Shown here in pieces: positions 43,797-52,302 of a stretch of DNA of 64,000 nucleotides (position 1 is the first letter of the stretch; every line of letters begins with the position of its first letter). The notes beneath the pieces were generated by a model. It was not told the origin of the DNA. It saw only the letters and a list, made by a program, of their open reading frames with translations, and did not search any database. Position numbers and translations under genes: made by a program. Source of the DNA: Streptomyces acidiscabies (GTDB lineage Bacteria > Actinomycetota > Actinomycetes > Streptomycetales > Streptomycetaceae); assembly GCF_020010905.1 (NCBI RefSeq), contig NZ_JAGJBY010000001.1, forward strand, positions 4,174,001-4,238,000. The letters run 5' to 3'.

Positions 43797-44837
43797 GTGG
43801 ATACGGTCCTGGTCACGGGCGGCAGCGGATTCGTCGCGGCCCATCTGGTACGGGAGTTGCTGGAGCGGGGCTACCGGGTGCACGCCACGGTCCGCAGCCT
43901 CACGGCCACCGCGAAGGTCGCCCCGCTCACGGCACTCGGCGAGCAACACCCCGGCGCGCTAAGGCTGTTCGAGGCCGACCTGATGGAGGACGGCTCCTTC
44001 GACGAGGTGGCGCGGGGCTGCTCCGTCGTCTTCCACGTCGCCTCGCCCTTCCTCATGCCGGAGAAGATCAAGGACGGTCAGCGGGACGTCGTCGACCCCG
44101 CGCTCACCGGAACACGCAATGTCCTGGGGGCGGTTGAGCGTGCGGAGAGTGTCCGCAGGCTCGTCTTCACGTCCACGGTCGGCGCGATCTTCGGCGACTA
44201 CTCCGACGTACTCACCGACATGGGCGGCGAGTTGACCGAGAAGTACGTCAACTCCAGCAGCACCGTGGCCAACAACCCGTACCACTACGCCAAGACCGTT
44301 GCGGAACAGGCCGCTTGGGACGCGCACGGCGCTCAGGGCCGGTGGTCCATGGTCGCCGTCAACCCCGGGCTGATCCTCGGGCCCTCCCTCACCCCGGCCT
44401 CCGACTCCGGCAGCCTCTTCCTGCTCGATGAGCTGTTCAAGGGCTACTTCTGGTACGGCGCACCGGACTTCAGCTTCACCACGGTCGACGTCCGCGACGT
44501 CGCCCTCGCGCACATCGCCGCCGCCGAGAACCCCGACGCGCACGGGCGGTACATCCTCGCCGAGAAGGAGATGACGTCGTTCCACCAGATGGCGACGGCG
44601 ATCCGACGGCACCACAAGAACTGGCGGCTGCCCCGAACCGCCTTGCCGCACTGGCCCGTTCGCATCCTCGGGCCCGCGTTCGGGCTGACCCAGGACTACA
44701 TCCGTAAGCACCTCGGCATCCGGTTCACCGTCGACAACCGGCGCAGCACCGAGGAGTTGGGGATCAGGTACCGGCCGGTCGAGGAGACGCTGGTCGACCA
44801 CTACCGGTCGTGGATGACGTCCGCCAGCCGACGGTAG
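43797..44837 (+). CDS. NAD-dependent epimerase/dihydroflavonol-reductase-like SDR
   Basis: 346 residues from GTG 43797, 5 bp after olsA. Extended SDR: TGGSGFVAAHLV near residue 7, TSTVGAIFG and YHYAKTVAE (Y-x3-K). Closest to the dihydroflavonol-4-reductase/cinnamyl-alcohol branch. The substrate is unknown. May be co-transcribed with the ornithine-lipid genes. Its end overlaps the convergent gene by 37 bp. Confidence 0.82.
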   Translation: MDTVLVTGGSGFVAAHLVRELLERGYRVHATVRSLTATAKVAPLTALGEQHPGALRLFEADLMEDGSFDEVARGCSVVFHVASPFLMPEKIKDGQRDVVDPALTGTRNVLGAVERAESVRRLVFTSTVGAIFGDYSDVLTDMGGELTEKYVNSSSTVANNPYHYAKTVAEQAAWDAHGAQGRWSMVAVNPGLILGPSLTPASDSGSLFLLDELFKGYFWYGAPDFSFTTVDVRDVALAHIAAAENPDAHGRYILAEKEMTSFHQMATAIRRHHKNWRLPRTALPHWPVRILGPAFGLTQDYIRKHLGIRFTVDNRRSTEELGIRYRPVEETLVDHYRSWMTSASRR

Positions 44838-45802
44838 GAGTCGAGCAGGGCCGCACGGTCGTACGTACTCGTCGTCACCAGCACCTCCTGCGCCCCCGTC
44901 TCCTTGACCAGCCGCTCCAGGCCCTCGGCGACCTGCTCCTCGGTGCCGGCGAGGTGGCCGGTCAGGGCGTCGGCGTAGAAACCCCGCTGCTTGGCGGTCA
45001 TCTCGCGGCGCTCGATCTCCTCGGCGGGCGGCAGGGGCGGGAAGGCGCCGTGCGTGCGGGAGTACGCCGACGACCAGGCCTCCGGGACCAGGATGCGGTG
45101 AGCGGCCTCGGGGGTGGCGGCTACGGCGATCGTGCCCGAGATCACGACGTACGGCTCGGCCGCCCAGGGGGAGGGGCGGAACGCCGTCCGGTAGCGGTCG
45201 ATGCCCGACAGCATCTTGTCGCGGCTGCGCAGGTCGCCGATGACCATCGGGAGGCCGAGGCGCGCGGCGATGTCGGCGCCCTCGCCCATCGCCAGCACGA
45301 ACGGCGGCACGGTGAGGCCCTCCGAGGGGCGGGCGCGGACGCCGGTCGGGGAGGTGCCCGCGAACCAGCCGAGCAGCTCCTCGATCTGCGCGGCGAAGTC
45401 CTCGGCGGCGTCCTTGTCGTGCCCCAGCGCCTTGCGGACGCCGTCCGTGAAGCCCACCGAGCGGCCGAGGCCCATGTCGATGCGCCCCGGGTACAGCGAC
45501 TCCAGCACCCCGAACTGCTCGGCGACGATCAGCGGGCGGTGGTTCGGGAGCATCACGCCGCCCGTGCCGACCCGGATCGTGCGCGTCGCCCCGGCGACGG
45601 CCGCCGCGAGCACGGTCGGTGCGGAACCGGCTACGCCGGGTACGCCGTGGTGCTCCGACACCCAGAAGCGGTGGTAGCCCAGCGCTTCGGCGTCCCGCGC
45701 GAACCGGACCGTGTCCCGCAGGGCCTCGGCGGGGGAGTGGCCCTCGCGGGTGCGGGAGCGGTCGAGGACGGAGAAACGCGTTGCTGCGAGCAGTGAGGTC
45801 AC
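44801..45802 (-). CDS. LLM-class flavin-dependent oxidoreductase
   Basis: 333 residues from a GTG. Luciferase-like monooxygenase barrel: GYHRFWVSEHHGVPG, GTGGVMLPNHRPLIVAEQFG, YPGRIDMGLGRSVGF. This sub-branch (MsnO8-like) binds FMN or F420; the substrate cannot be predicted. Convergent overlap with the preceding SDR gene. Confidence 0.88.
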   Translation of the reverse strand: MTSLLAATRFSVLDRSRTREGHSPAEALRDTVRFARDAEALGYHRFWVSEHHGVPGVAGSAPTVLAAAVAGATRTIRVGTGGVMLPNHRPLIVAEQFGVLESLYPGRIDMGLGRSVGFTDGVRKALGHDKDAAEDFAAQIEELLGWFAGTSPTGVRARPSEGLTVPPFVLAMGEGADIAARLGLPMVIGDLRSRDKMLSGIDRYRTAFRPSPWAAEPYVVISGTIAVAATPEAAHRILVPEAWSSAYSRTHGAFPPLPPAEEIERREMTAKQRGFYADALTGHLAGTEEQVAEGLERLVKETGAQEVLVTTSTYDRAALLDSYRRLADVIHDR

Positions 45803-45844
45803 ACAGGGTTCAACGCTGTGGGGCGCGGGAGATTCCTGGCCTGT

Positions 45845-46894
45845 TTAGATTAGGGGTGCCACTGAGCGGCGTACGACCAGCTGTGTGCCGAGTACGACAT
45901 GGTCGTCCAGCCCCCGTTCCTCCGCCGGGCGCAACGCCAGCCGCACCGCCGTACGCCCCAGTTCCTCGTACGGCACCCGCACGGTCGTCAGACCCGGCGT
46001 GAGGTCGGCGGCGAAGGGGACGTCGTCGAAACCGATCACCGAGACGTCCTCCGGGACCCTCAGTTCCGCCTCCTTCAGGGCGGCCAGCGCGCCGACGGCG
46101 ACCGTGTCCGTGCCCGCGAAGACGGCCGTGAAGCGTACGCCCGCGCGCAGCGCGTCCCGGGTGCGGAGGTAGCCGGAGGAGCGGGTGAAGGGGCCCGGTA
46201 CGTCGAGGTCGGCGTCCGGCGCGACACTGTGCCCGCGCAACGCCTCCTCGAAACCCGCCCGGCGCTGCTCGGCCGTACTGAAACGCCGCTCCCCGCCGAG
46301 GAACAGGATGCGGCGGTGCCCGGCGATCAGCAGGTGCGACGCTGCCTGGAAGGCGCCCGCGCGGTTGTCGTACTCGACGACCGACGCCGGGATCCCGGCC
46401 GCCAGCGGGGGACGGCCGACCAGCACGAGCCGCGAACCGGCCGCGTCCAGCGCCCGCGCGTACCCGGCCGTACGGCGCCGGTACGCCTCGTCCAGGAACG
46501 CGCCCCCGACCAGCAGGACCGCCGCCGCGTGCTGCTGGCGGGCGAGCTGGACCAGCGCGTCCTCGCGGGCCGGGTCGTCGCGCGTCGCGCACACCAGGCT
46601 GAGCCGGCCCCGGTCGGCGGCCTCCTGCTCGACCCCGGCGGCGACATGCGCCAGCGACGGGCCGGTGATGTCCTTCACGACCAGCGCGATCGGGCCCGCG
46701 ACCTGGCCGGACAGGGCCTTGGCGTGCACGTTCACGACGTAGTGCAGCGCCTCGACGGCGTTCAGCACGCGTCTGCGGGTGTCCTCCGACACCGGGTAGT
46801 CGCCCGCGAGGGTCCGGGAGACGGTGGCCACCGATACGCCCGCGCGCGCGGCGACGTCCCTGATCGTGCTGGGCCGTTGCTTTTCCCTGGTCAC
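45845..46894 (-). CDS. LacI-family transcriptional regulator
   Basis: 349 residues from GTG 46894. N-terminal LacI HTH and hinge: TIRDVAARAGVSVATVSRTL, then VLNAVEALHY; sugar-binding-protein-like effector domain after ~60. No sugar genes are adjacent, so the target is unknown. It lies 47 bp downstream of the G3E GTPase gene on the same strand and might receive read-through from the Zur-controlled promoter. Confidence 0.9.
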   Translation of the reverse strand: MTREKQRPSTIRDVAARAGVSVATVSRTLAGDYPVSEDTRRRVLNAVEALHYVVNVHAKALSGQVAGPIALVVKDITGPSLAHVAAGVEQEAADRGRLSLVCATRDDPAREDALVQLARQQHAAAVLLVGGAFLDEAYRRRTAGYARALDAAGSRLVLVGRPPLAAGIPASVVEYDNRAGAFQAASHLLIAGHRRILFLGGERRFSTAEQRRAGFEEALRGHSVAPDADLDVPGPFTRSSGYLRTRDALRAGVRFTAVFAGTDTVAVGALAALKEAELRVPEDVSVIGFDDVPFAADLTPGLTTVRVPYEELGRTAVRLALRPAEERGLDDHVVLGTQLVVRRSVAPLI

Positions 46895-46941
46895 GGGGGT
46901 CGACGTTACTAGACGGGGTGGTGGGCCCTGACGTCACCTTT

Positions 46942-48096
46942 TCAGGCTGCTTGTTCGTGCTCGCAGGTGTCGTCGATTCCGTGGGTCTCCCACAGGGGGA
47001 ACGGGTCGTCGTCGACTTGCTCGCCCGGTGTCAGGAGGCAGTCCGACAGGGCGAGTTGGAGGTCTGCTGCTTTCAAGTGCGTGCCGATGAACACCAGTTC
47101 CTGCGCGTACGGCGCCTCGTCGTCGCGGGCCGCCGAAGGTTCGAAGCGGGCGACCGTGCCCGCCTGCGACCACAGGCCGGTGACGTGGGGGCGGGTCGAG
47201 AGGGTGAAGAAGCCCTTCGAGCGCAGGATCTTGCCGTAACTCCCGCTGTCCAGGCGCTCCGTGACGAACGTCCACAACCTGCCGGGGTGGAAGGGGAGTT
47301 CGGAGCGGAACACGGTCGACGAGATGCCGTACTCCTCCGTCTCCGGGACGTGGTCGCCGTTCAACTCCTTCACCCAGCCCGGGGCTTGCTGGGCCCGCTC
47401 CAGGTCGAAGCGGTTCGTGTCCAGGACCTCGTGGAGAGGGACGTGGCTCTGGGTCGCCGTGACGATCCTCGCCGTCGGGTTGAGGCGGGTGAGCGTCGCG
47501 TGGAGGTGGTCGGCGGTGGGGGTGTCGACCAGGTCCAGCTTGTTGAGGACGATGACGTCCGCGAACTCGACCTGGTCGATCAGGAGGTCGCTCACCGTGC
47601 GCTCGTCGTCCTCGAAGGGGGCCAGGCCGCGCTCGGCGAGTTCGTCCCCGGTGTCCAGCTCCGTGAGGAAGTTCGCCGCGTCGACGACGGTGACCATCGT
47701 GTCGAGGCGGGCCACGTCGCCGAGGGTGGCGCCGTCGTCGCGCGCGAACGCGAACGTCGCGGCGACAGGAAGCGGTTCCGAAATTCCGCTTGATTCGATC
47801 AGAAGGTGATCGAAACGGCCCTCCCGCGCGAGGCGGTCCACTTCTTCCAGCAGGTCGTCCCTGAGCGTGCAGCAGATGCAGCCGTTCGTCATCTCGACGA
47901 GGCGTTCCTCGGTCCGCGAGAGCGCCGCCTCGCCGCCCCTCACCAGGGCCGCGTCGATGTTCACCTCGCTCATGTCGTTCACGATCACCGCGACTTTGAG
48001 GCCCTCGCGGTTGTTCAGGACGTGGTTGAGGAGGGTCGTCTTGCCCGCGCCGAGGAATCCGGAGAGGACGGTCACCGGGAGGCGGTCGTGTGTCAC
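46942..48096 (-). CDS. CobW/G3E-family GTPase, probable zinc chaperone
   Basis: 384 residues from GTG 48096; longer frames upstream overlap rpmF. Walker A GFLGAGKTTLLN, metal-binding C-x-C-C in TNGCICC, switch region LLIESSGISEP, base-recognition NKLDLV, and the C-terminal CobW domain with a His/Glu-rich end (CEHEQAA). Placed 2 bp after a zinc-free L32 gene under a Zur box, so a zinc-starvation metallochaperone (ZNG1/YciC-like) is likely. Confidence 0.88.
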   Translation of the reverse strand: MTHDRLPVTVLSGFLGAGKTTLLNHVLNNREGLKVAVIVNDMSEVNIDAALVRGGEAALSRTEERLVEMTNGCICCTLRDDLLEEVDRLAREGRFDHLLIESSGISEPLPVAATFAFARDDGATLGDVARLDTMVTVVDAANFLTELDTGDELAERGLAPFEDDERTVSDLLIDQVEFADVIVLNKLDLVDTPTADHLHATLTRLNPTARIVTATQSHVPLHEVLDTNRFDLERAQQAPGWVKELNGDHVPETEEYGISSTVFRSELPFHPGRLWTFVTERLDSGSYGKILRSKGFFTLSTRPHVTGLWSQAGTVARFEPSAARDDEAPYAQELVFIGTHLKAADLQLALSDCLLTPGEQVDDDPFPLWETHGIDDTCEHEQAA

Positions 48097-48098
48097 GG

Positions 48099-48269
48099 TC
48101 AGCCTTCGGGGTGGAGGAGGCCGCGTTCGTACGCCTTGACCAGGTTCTGGGGGACGAGGTGCTGGACGCCGTCGATGGTTACGGGGACCAGGGCGGGGAC
48201 GGTCGCTTTCCACTGGGCGCGGCGGTGGCGGGTGTTGCTGCGGGACATCTTGCGTTTGGGGACGGCCAT
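48099..48269 (-). CDS. rpmF: 50S ribosomal protein L32, cysteine-free paralogue
   Basis: 56 residues: MAVPKRKMSRSNTRHRRAQW matches streptomycete L32, but the second half (TIDGVQHLVPQNLVKAY...) lacks all four zinc cysteines of the usual form. Such C-minus ribosomal proteins replace zinc-binding versions during zinc limitation, freeing zinc. Upstream Zur box and the downstream G3E GTPase agree with this. Confidence 0.92.
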   Translation of the reverse strand: MAVPKRKMSRSNTRHRRAQWKATVPALVPVTIDGVQHLVPQNLVKAYERGLLHPEG

Positions 48270-48342
48270 GGGGGCTCCTCGGGGTGGGGTGGGTGCGCGG
48301 GGGTGGGCCCGTGGGGTCGGGCTCCGCGTGGAGGAGGTTAGC

Positions 48343-48363
48343 TGAAAATGGTTCCCATTAACA
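48343..48363 (-). promoter_or_regulatory. Zur box
   Basis: TGAAAATGGTTCCCATTAAC followed by A is a near-perfect palindrome (AATGG-TT-CCCATT core) and fits the streptomycete Zur operator consensus. It lies about 75 bp upstream of the L32 start, so zinc-bound Zur should repress rpmF and the GTPase gene. The divergent HAD gene starts about 70 bp on the other side. Confidence 0.88.
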
Positions 48364-48434
48364 ATTGGGGTGGGAGTCGGGCCGGGGGCCGGCATCAAGG
48401 GGCGTTGTCAGTGGTGCCGCCTACTGTTGATCCC

Positions 48435-48920
48435 GTGACCGACAGCCGACCCCTCGCCGTCTTCGACCTCGACAACACCCTTGCCGATACGGCCCACCGT
48501 CAGCGGTTCCTCCAGGGTGCCCAGCGTGACTGGGCCGCCTTCTTCGCCGCCGCCCCCGAAGACCCACCGCTCGCCGAGGGTATCGCCCTCGCCGTCTCCA
48601 GCGCCGAGGAGTGCGAGGTCGTCTACCTCACCGGACGCCCCGAGCGCTGCCGCCGCGACACCCTGGAGTGGCTCGAACGCCACGGCCTCCCCGAGGGCCG
48701 CGTCCACATGCGCCGCAACGACGACCGCCGCCCGGCACGGCAGACCAAGCTGGAACTCCTGCGGAAGTTCGCGCGGGGCAGAGAGGTCCGGGTCCTGGTG
48801 GACGACGACGAACTCGTGTGCGCGGACGCGGAGAAGGCCGGGTTCAAGGTGGTGGTGGCGAGGTGGACGACACCGTCGGAGGCGCTGCGGGAGGCACAGG
48901 AGGGGGAGGGGCGTACGTGA
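48435..48920 (+). CDS. HAD-family phosphatase (polynucleotide-kinase 3'-phosphatase-like)
   Basis: 161 residues from GTG 48435; ATG 48348 overlaps the Zur box and is less likely. HAD motifs: nucleophile in VFDLDNTLAD, motif II VYLTGRPE, the Lys in RQTKLELL, and VLVDDDELVCADAEKAG. The short cap-less form resembles the phosphatase domain of bacterial PNKP. Substrate uncertain. Confidence 0.82.
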   Translation: MTDSRPLAVFDLDNTLADTAHRQRFLQGAQRDWAAFFAAAPEDPPLAEGIALAVSSAEECEVVYLTGRPERCRRDTLEWLERHGLPEGRVHMRRNDDRRPARQTKLELLRKFARGREVRVLVDDDELVCADAEKAGFKVVVARWTTPSEALREAQEGEGRT

Positions 48921-49003
48921 ACGGGCGGAGTCGCGCACGGCTCGACAAGGCGCGGCAGGACCACCCCGACGCGTACGCCGCGCAGCTGAACGCGAGAGAC
49001 GCC

Positions 49004-49219
49004 TCAGCTCTCCTCGTCCAGCCTGAACCCGACCTTCAGCCCCACCTGCCAGTGCGCGACCTCCCCGTTCTCGATCTGCCCCCTGACCTGCGTCACCTCG
49101 AACCAGTCGAGGTTGCGCAGGGTCCGGGACGCGCGGGCGACGCCGTTGCGGACGGCCTGGTCCACGCTCTCGGGGGACGTGCCGACGATCTCGGTGACCC
49201 GGTATGTGTGGTTCGACAT
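49004..49219 (-). CDS. Dodecin family protein
   Basis: 71 residues: HTYRVTEIVGTSPESVDQAV, then LDWFEVTQVRGQI and VAHWQVGLKVGFRLD. Full-length dodecin, a dodecameric flavin (and CoA in some) storage shell; the Trp of NLDWFEV is the one that stacks on flavin. Start ATG 49219. Confidence 0.93.
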   Translation of the reverse strand: MSNHTYRVTEIVGTSPESVDQAVRNGVARASRTLRNLDWFEVTQVRGQIENGEVAHWQVGLKVGFRLDEES

Positions 49220-49265
49220 ACGTCCACCGTGCCTCACGCCAGGGGATGGCGCGAGGCGTGGGCGG

Positions 49266-50228
49266 TCAGCGGGCGGTGGACAGGGACAGGGCGAAGCGGC
49301 CCGCCGCGTCGGTCCACCAGTGGGTGAGGTCCAGACCGGCCGCGGCCAGCTCCGTCCTGATCCCCTCCTCCCGGAACTTCGCGGAGACCTCCGTACGCAG
49401 CTCCTCGCCCGCCGCGAAGTCCACGGCCAGGTCGAGCGCGGGCACCTTGACCGTCTGCGCGGCCTTGGACCGCAGCCGCATCTCGATCCACTCGTGGTCC
49501 GCGTCCCACAGGGCGACGTGGTCGAAGGCGTCCGGGTGGAAGTCGGCGCCGAGTTCGCGGTCGACGACGCTGAGGACGTTCTTGTTGAACGCGGCGGTCA
49601 CCCCGGCGGAGTCGTCGTACGCCCGGACCAGCGTCTCCTCGTCCTTCACCAGGTCCGTCCCCAGGAGAAACGTGTCGCCGGGGGAGAGGAGCGTACGGAC
49701 GGCGGCGAGGAACGCGGTGCGTTCGGCGGGTACGAGGTTGCCGATCGTGCCGCCGAGGAAGGCGAGCAGCCTCGGGCCCGGGGTCTCGGGGAGACGCAGG
49801 CCGTTCGTGAAGTCCGCGATCAGGGCGTGGATGGTCAGGCCGGGGTGCTCCACGAGGAGCGCCTCCCCGGCCTGGGTGAGGGCGCTCTCGCTCACGTCCA
49901 CGGGGACGTACGTGTCCAAGTCCCTTAGTTCCGCGAGGAGATGACGCGTCTTGTCGGAGGAGCCCGAGCCCAGCTCCACCAGCGTACGGGCGTTGGAGGC
50001 CCCGGCGATCTCGGGGGCGCGGGTCAGGAGGATCTCCCGTTCGGCGCGGGTCGGGTAGTACTCGGGCAACTCGGTGATCTGGTCGAAGAGTTCGCTGCCA
50101 CGAGCGTCGTAGAACCACTTCGGCGGAAGCCACTTGGGGTTCGAGGTAAGCCCACGCAGAACGTCAGCACGCAGGGCCGCGTCGGTGGCGCCCTCGGGCA
50201 GGGTGCGGGTGAGACGGAACGGGCTCAC
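49266..50228 (-). CDS. egtD: L-histidine N-alpha-methyltransferase EgtD
   Basis: 320 residues. Trimethylates histidine to hercynine in ergothioneine synthesis. Features: PPKWFYDARGSELFDQIT, YYPTRAEREIL, SAM site VELGSGSSDKTR, and GGTIGNL. The ATG overlaps the egtC stop by 4 bp. Last gene of egtABCD. Confidence 0.95.
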   Translation of the reverse strand: MSPFRLTRTLPEGATDAALRADVLRGLTSNPKWLPPKWFYDARGSELFDQITELPEYYPTRAEREILLTRAPEIAGASNARTLVELGSGSSDKTRHLLAELRDLDTYVPVDVSESALTQAGEALLVEHPGLTIHALIADFTNGLRLPETPGPRLLAFLGGTIGNLVPAERTAFLAAVRTLLSPGDTFLLGTDLVKDEETLVRAYDDSAGVTAAFNKNVLSVVDRELGADFHPDAFDHVALWDADHEWIEMRLRSKAAQTVKVPALDLAVDFAAGEELRTEVSAKFREEGIRTELAAAGLDLTHWWTDAAGRFALSLSTAR

Positions 50229-50995
50229 GGACGGGGCTCCTTCGGTGCGTCGAGGTCCTTGAGGGGGCTCAGTAGGACCTCCGTGCGGGTAGCGGTCAGG
50301 AGAGTGGCGTCGGGGACCTCCCGCCAGGCGGAGTCGCCGTCGTACGGCTCGGAGGCGACGACCACCCCGCGCCCGGGATCGAGGAGGTACCAGAGACTGT
50401 CGCCCCAGGCGGTCGCCGCGATCGAAGTACCGTCCGTGGCAAGGAGATTGAGCCGGGAGCCGGGGGCGGCTTCGGCGACCTCGACGACGGTGAGGGCCAG
50501 CGCGTCACTCAGTGACATCTTTTGGAGCCGCGCCAGCACCAGCGCCCACACGAACGCCGAGTCCGTGCGCGCCTCCAACGACAGCAGGTCCGCCGCCGGG
50601 AGCGTTCCGGTCAGGGGGGCCATGGAACCCGGCCAGCCCTTCACCGCCCCGTTGTGGCTGAACAGCCACCCGCCCGAGGCGAACGGGGCCGCCGCCGCTT
50701 CTCCGTCCGCGCCTGGGAGCGTCGCGTCGCGTACGGCGGCCAGGAGGGCGTGGGTTCGGACCACTCGGGCCAGGTCGGGGAATGTGAGGTCGGCCCAGAT
50801 CGGGCCCGTTCGGCGGTAGCGGGCCGGGGCCGGGTCGCCGTCCGCGTACCAACCCACCCCGAAACCATCCGCGTTGACCGTCCCCGAACGCTGGTGCAGC
50901 GGCTCCCAGGACTGGCGTACCAGGCTGTGCGCGGGGTCCGACAGGAGCCGTCCCAGCGGCAACGGGTCGCCCACATAGGCGAGGTGACGGCACAT
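50225..50995 (-). CDS. egtC: Gamma-glutamyl-hercynylcysteine sulfoxide hydrolase EgtC
   Basis: 256 residues from ATG 50995. Class II glutamine-amidotransferase fold with N-terminal nucleophile Cys2 in MCRHLAY, NADGFGVGWYA and FSHNGAVKGW. Removes glutamate from gamma-glutamyl-hercynylcysteine sulfoxide. Overlaps egtB by 1 bp and egtD by 4 bp. Confidence 0.94.
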   Translation of the reverse strand: MCRHLAYVGDPLPLGRLLSDPAHSLVRQSWEPLHQRSGTVNADGFGVGWYADGDPAPARYRRTGPIWADLTFPDLARVVRTHALLAAVRDATLPGADGEAAAAPFASGGWLFSHNGAVKGWPGSMAPLTGTLPAADLLSLEARTDSAFVWALVLARLQKMSLSDALALTVVEVAEAAPGSRLNLLATDGTSIAATAWGDSLWYLLDPGRGVVVASEPYDGDSAWREVPDATLLTATRTEVLLSPLKDLDAPKEPRP

Positions 50996-52302
50996 CAGAC
51001 AGCCTCCGAGCGGGCCGTACGGAACCCGGAGAAGATCTGGCGGCGGATCGGATAGTCCCAGTTGCGGAACGTGCCCCGGCAGGCGACCTCGTCCACGGCG
51101 AACGAACCGCCGCGCAGGACTTTGTACTCGGGCCCGTAGAACACCTCGGAGTACTCCTTGTACGGGAACGCCCTGAACCCCGGATAGGGCAGGAAGTCGC
51201 TCGCCGTCCACTCCCACACGTCGCCGATCAACTGCCGTACACCGTGCGGGGATTCACCGGCCGGGTAGCTCCCCGCAGGGGCCGGGCGCAGATGGCGCTG
51301 GCCGAGGTTGGCGTGCTCGGGCGAGGGCGTCGCGTCGCCCCACGGGTAGCGGCGGGACGTCTCCGTCGCCGGGTCGTGGCGGGCGGCCTTCTCCCACTCC
51401 GCCTCCGTCGGCAGCCGGCGTCCGGCCCAGCGGGCGTACGCGTCGGCCTCGTACCAGCAGACGTGCACGACGGGCTCGTCCGGCGGAACCACCTCCGTCA
51501 CCCCGAACCGGCGGCGCAGCCACTGGCCGCCGTCGCTGTGCCAGAACTGGGGCGCACGGATGGCGTGTTGGCGGATGTGCGCCCAGCCGGCCGGGTGCCA
51601 CCAGCGGGGCTCGTCGTAGCCGCCGTCCTCGATGAAGCGCAGATACGCGCCGTTCGTGACCGGCGTCGTGTCGAGGTAAAAGGCGGCCACCTCACGGCGG
51701 TGCGCGGGGCGTTCGTTGTCCAGCGCCCACGGTTCGGAGTCCGTGCCCATCGTGAACTCCCCGCCGGGGACGAGGACTTCGGCCGGTCCGGTGAACGGGC
51801 CCACCGGGCCGGGGTCCGGCGCGGTCAGAACCTGCGGGCCCTTGCGGAGCTGATGGGTGATCAGCATCGTCTCGTCGTGCTGCTGTTCGTGCTGCGCGAT
51901 CATCCCGAAGGCGAACCCCGCCTCGGTGAGCCGGGTGCCCTGGAAGTCGGACTTCTCCAGCAAGTCCATGACTCTGCCCCGGACTTCGGCCGCGTACGCG
52001 CGCGCCTCGGCGGGCGGCAGCAGCGGCAGCGTCGGGCGCGCGGAGCGGGGGTGCTCGAACGCGTCGTAGAGGCTGTCGATCTCCGGCCGCATCGGATCAC
52101 CGCCGCCGACCGTGCGCAGGAGCCACAGCTCCTCCTGGTTGCCGATGTGCGCGAGGTCCCACACGAGCGGCGACATCAGCGGGGAGTGCTGGGCGGTGAG
52201 GTCGGGGTCCTCGACGCAGGAGGTGAGGAGGTCGGTGCGGGCGCGGGCCGTGGTCAGGGTGTCCAGCGCCCGCTGCCGTATGGACTCGGGGTCGGTGGTC
52301 AT
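50995..52302 (-). CDS. egtB: Hercynine oxygenase EgtB
   Basis: 435 residues. N-terminal DinB-like region supplies the iron histidines (DLAHIGNQEELW and QHEQQHDETM), and the C-terminal formylglycine-generating-enzyme-like domain has LPTEAEWEKAAR, IGDVWEWTAS and RGGSFA. Joins gamma-glutamylcysteine to hercynine as the sulfoxide. ATGA overlap with egtA. Confidence 0.95.
   Translation of the reverse strand: MTTDPESIRQRALDTLTTARARTDLLTSCVEDPDLTAQHSPLMSPLVWDLAHIGNQEELWLLRTVGGGDPMRPEIDSLYDAFEHPRSARPTLPLLPPAEARAYAAEVRGRVMDLLEKSDFQGTRLTEAGFAFGMIAQHEQQHDETMLITHQLRKGPQVLTAPDPGPVGPFTGPAEVLVPGGEFTMGTDSEPWALDNERPAHRREVAAFYLDTTPVTNGAYLRFIEDGGYDEPRWWHPAGWAHIRQHAIRAPQFWHSDGGQWLRRRFGVTEVVPPDEPVVHVCWYEADAYARWAGRRLPTEAEWEKAARHDPATETSRRYPWGDATPSPEHANLGQRHLRPAPAGSYPAGESPHGVRQLIGDVWEWTASDFLPYPGFRAFPYKEYSEVFYGPEYKVLRGGSFAVDEVACRGTFRNWDYPIRRQIFSGFRTARSEAV

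Noticed and set aside
48917..49327. Possible small plus-strand gene beginning NGRSRARLDKARQDH after the HAD gene
   Set aside because: The GTGA overlap with the HAD stop is suggestive, but the frame runs antisense through the dodecin gene and loses any protein-like character after about 30 residues.
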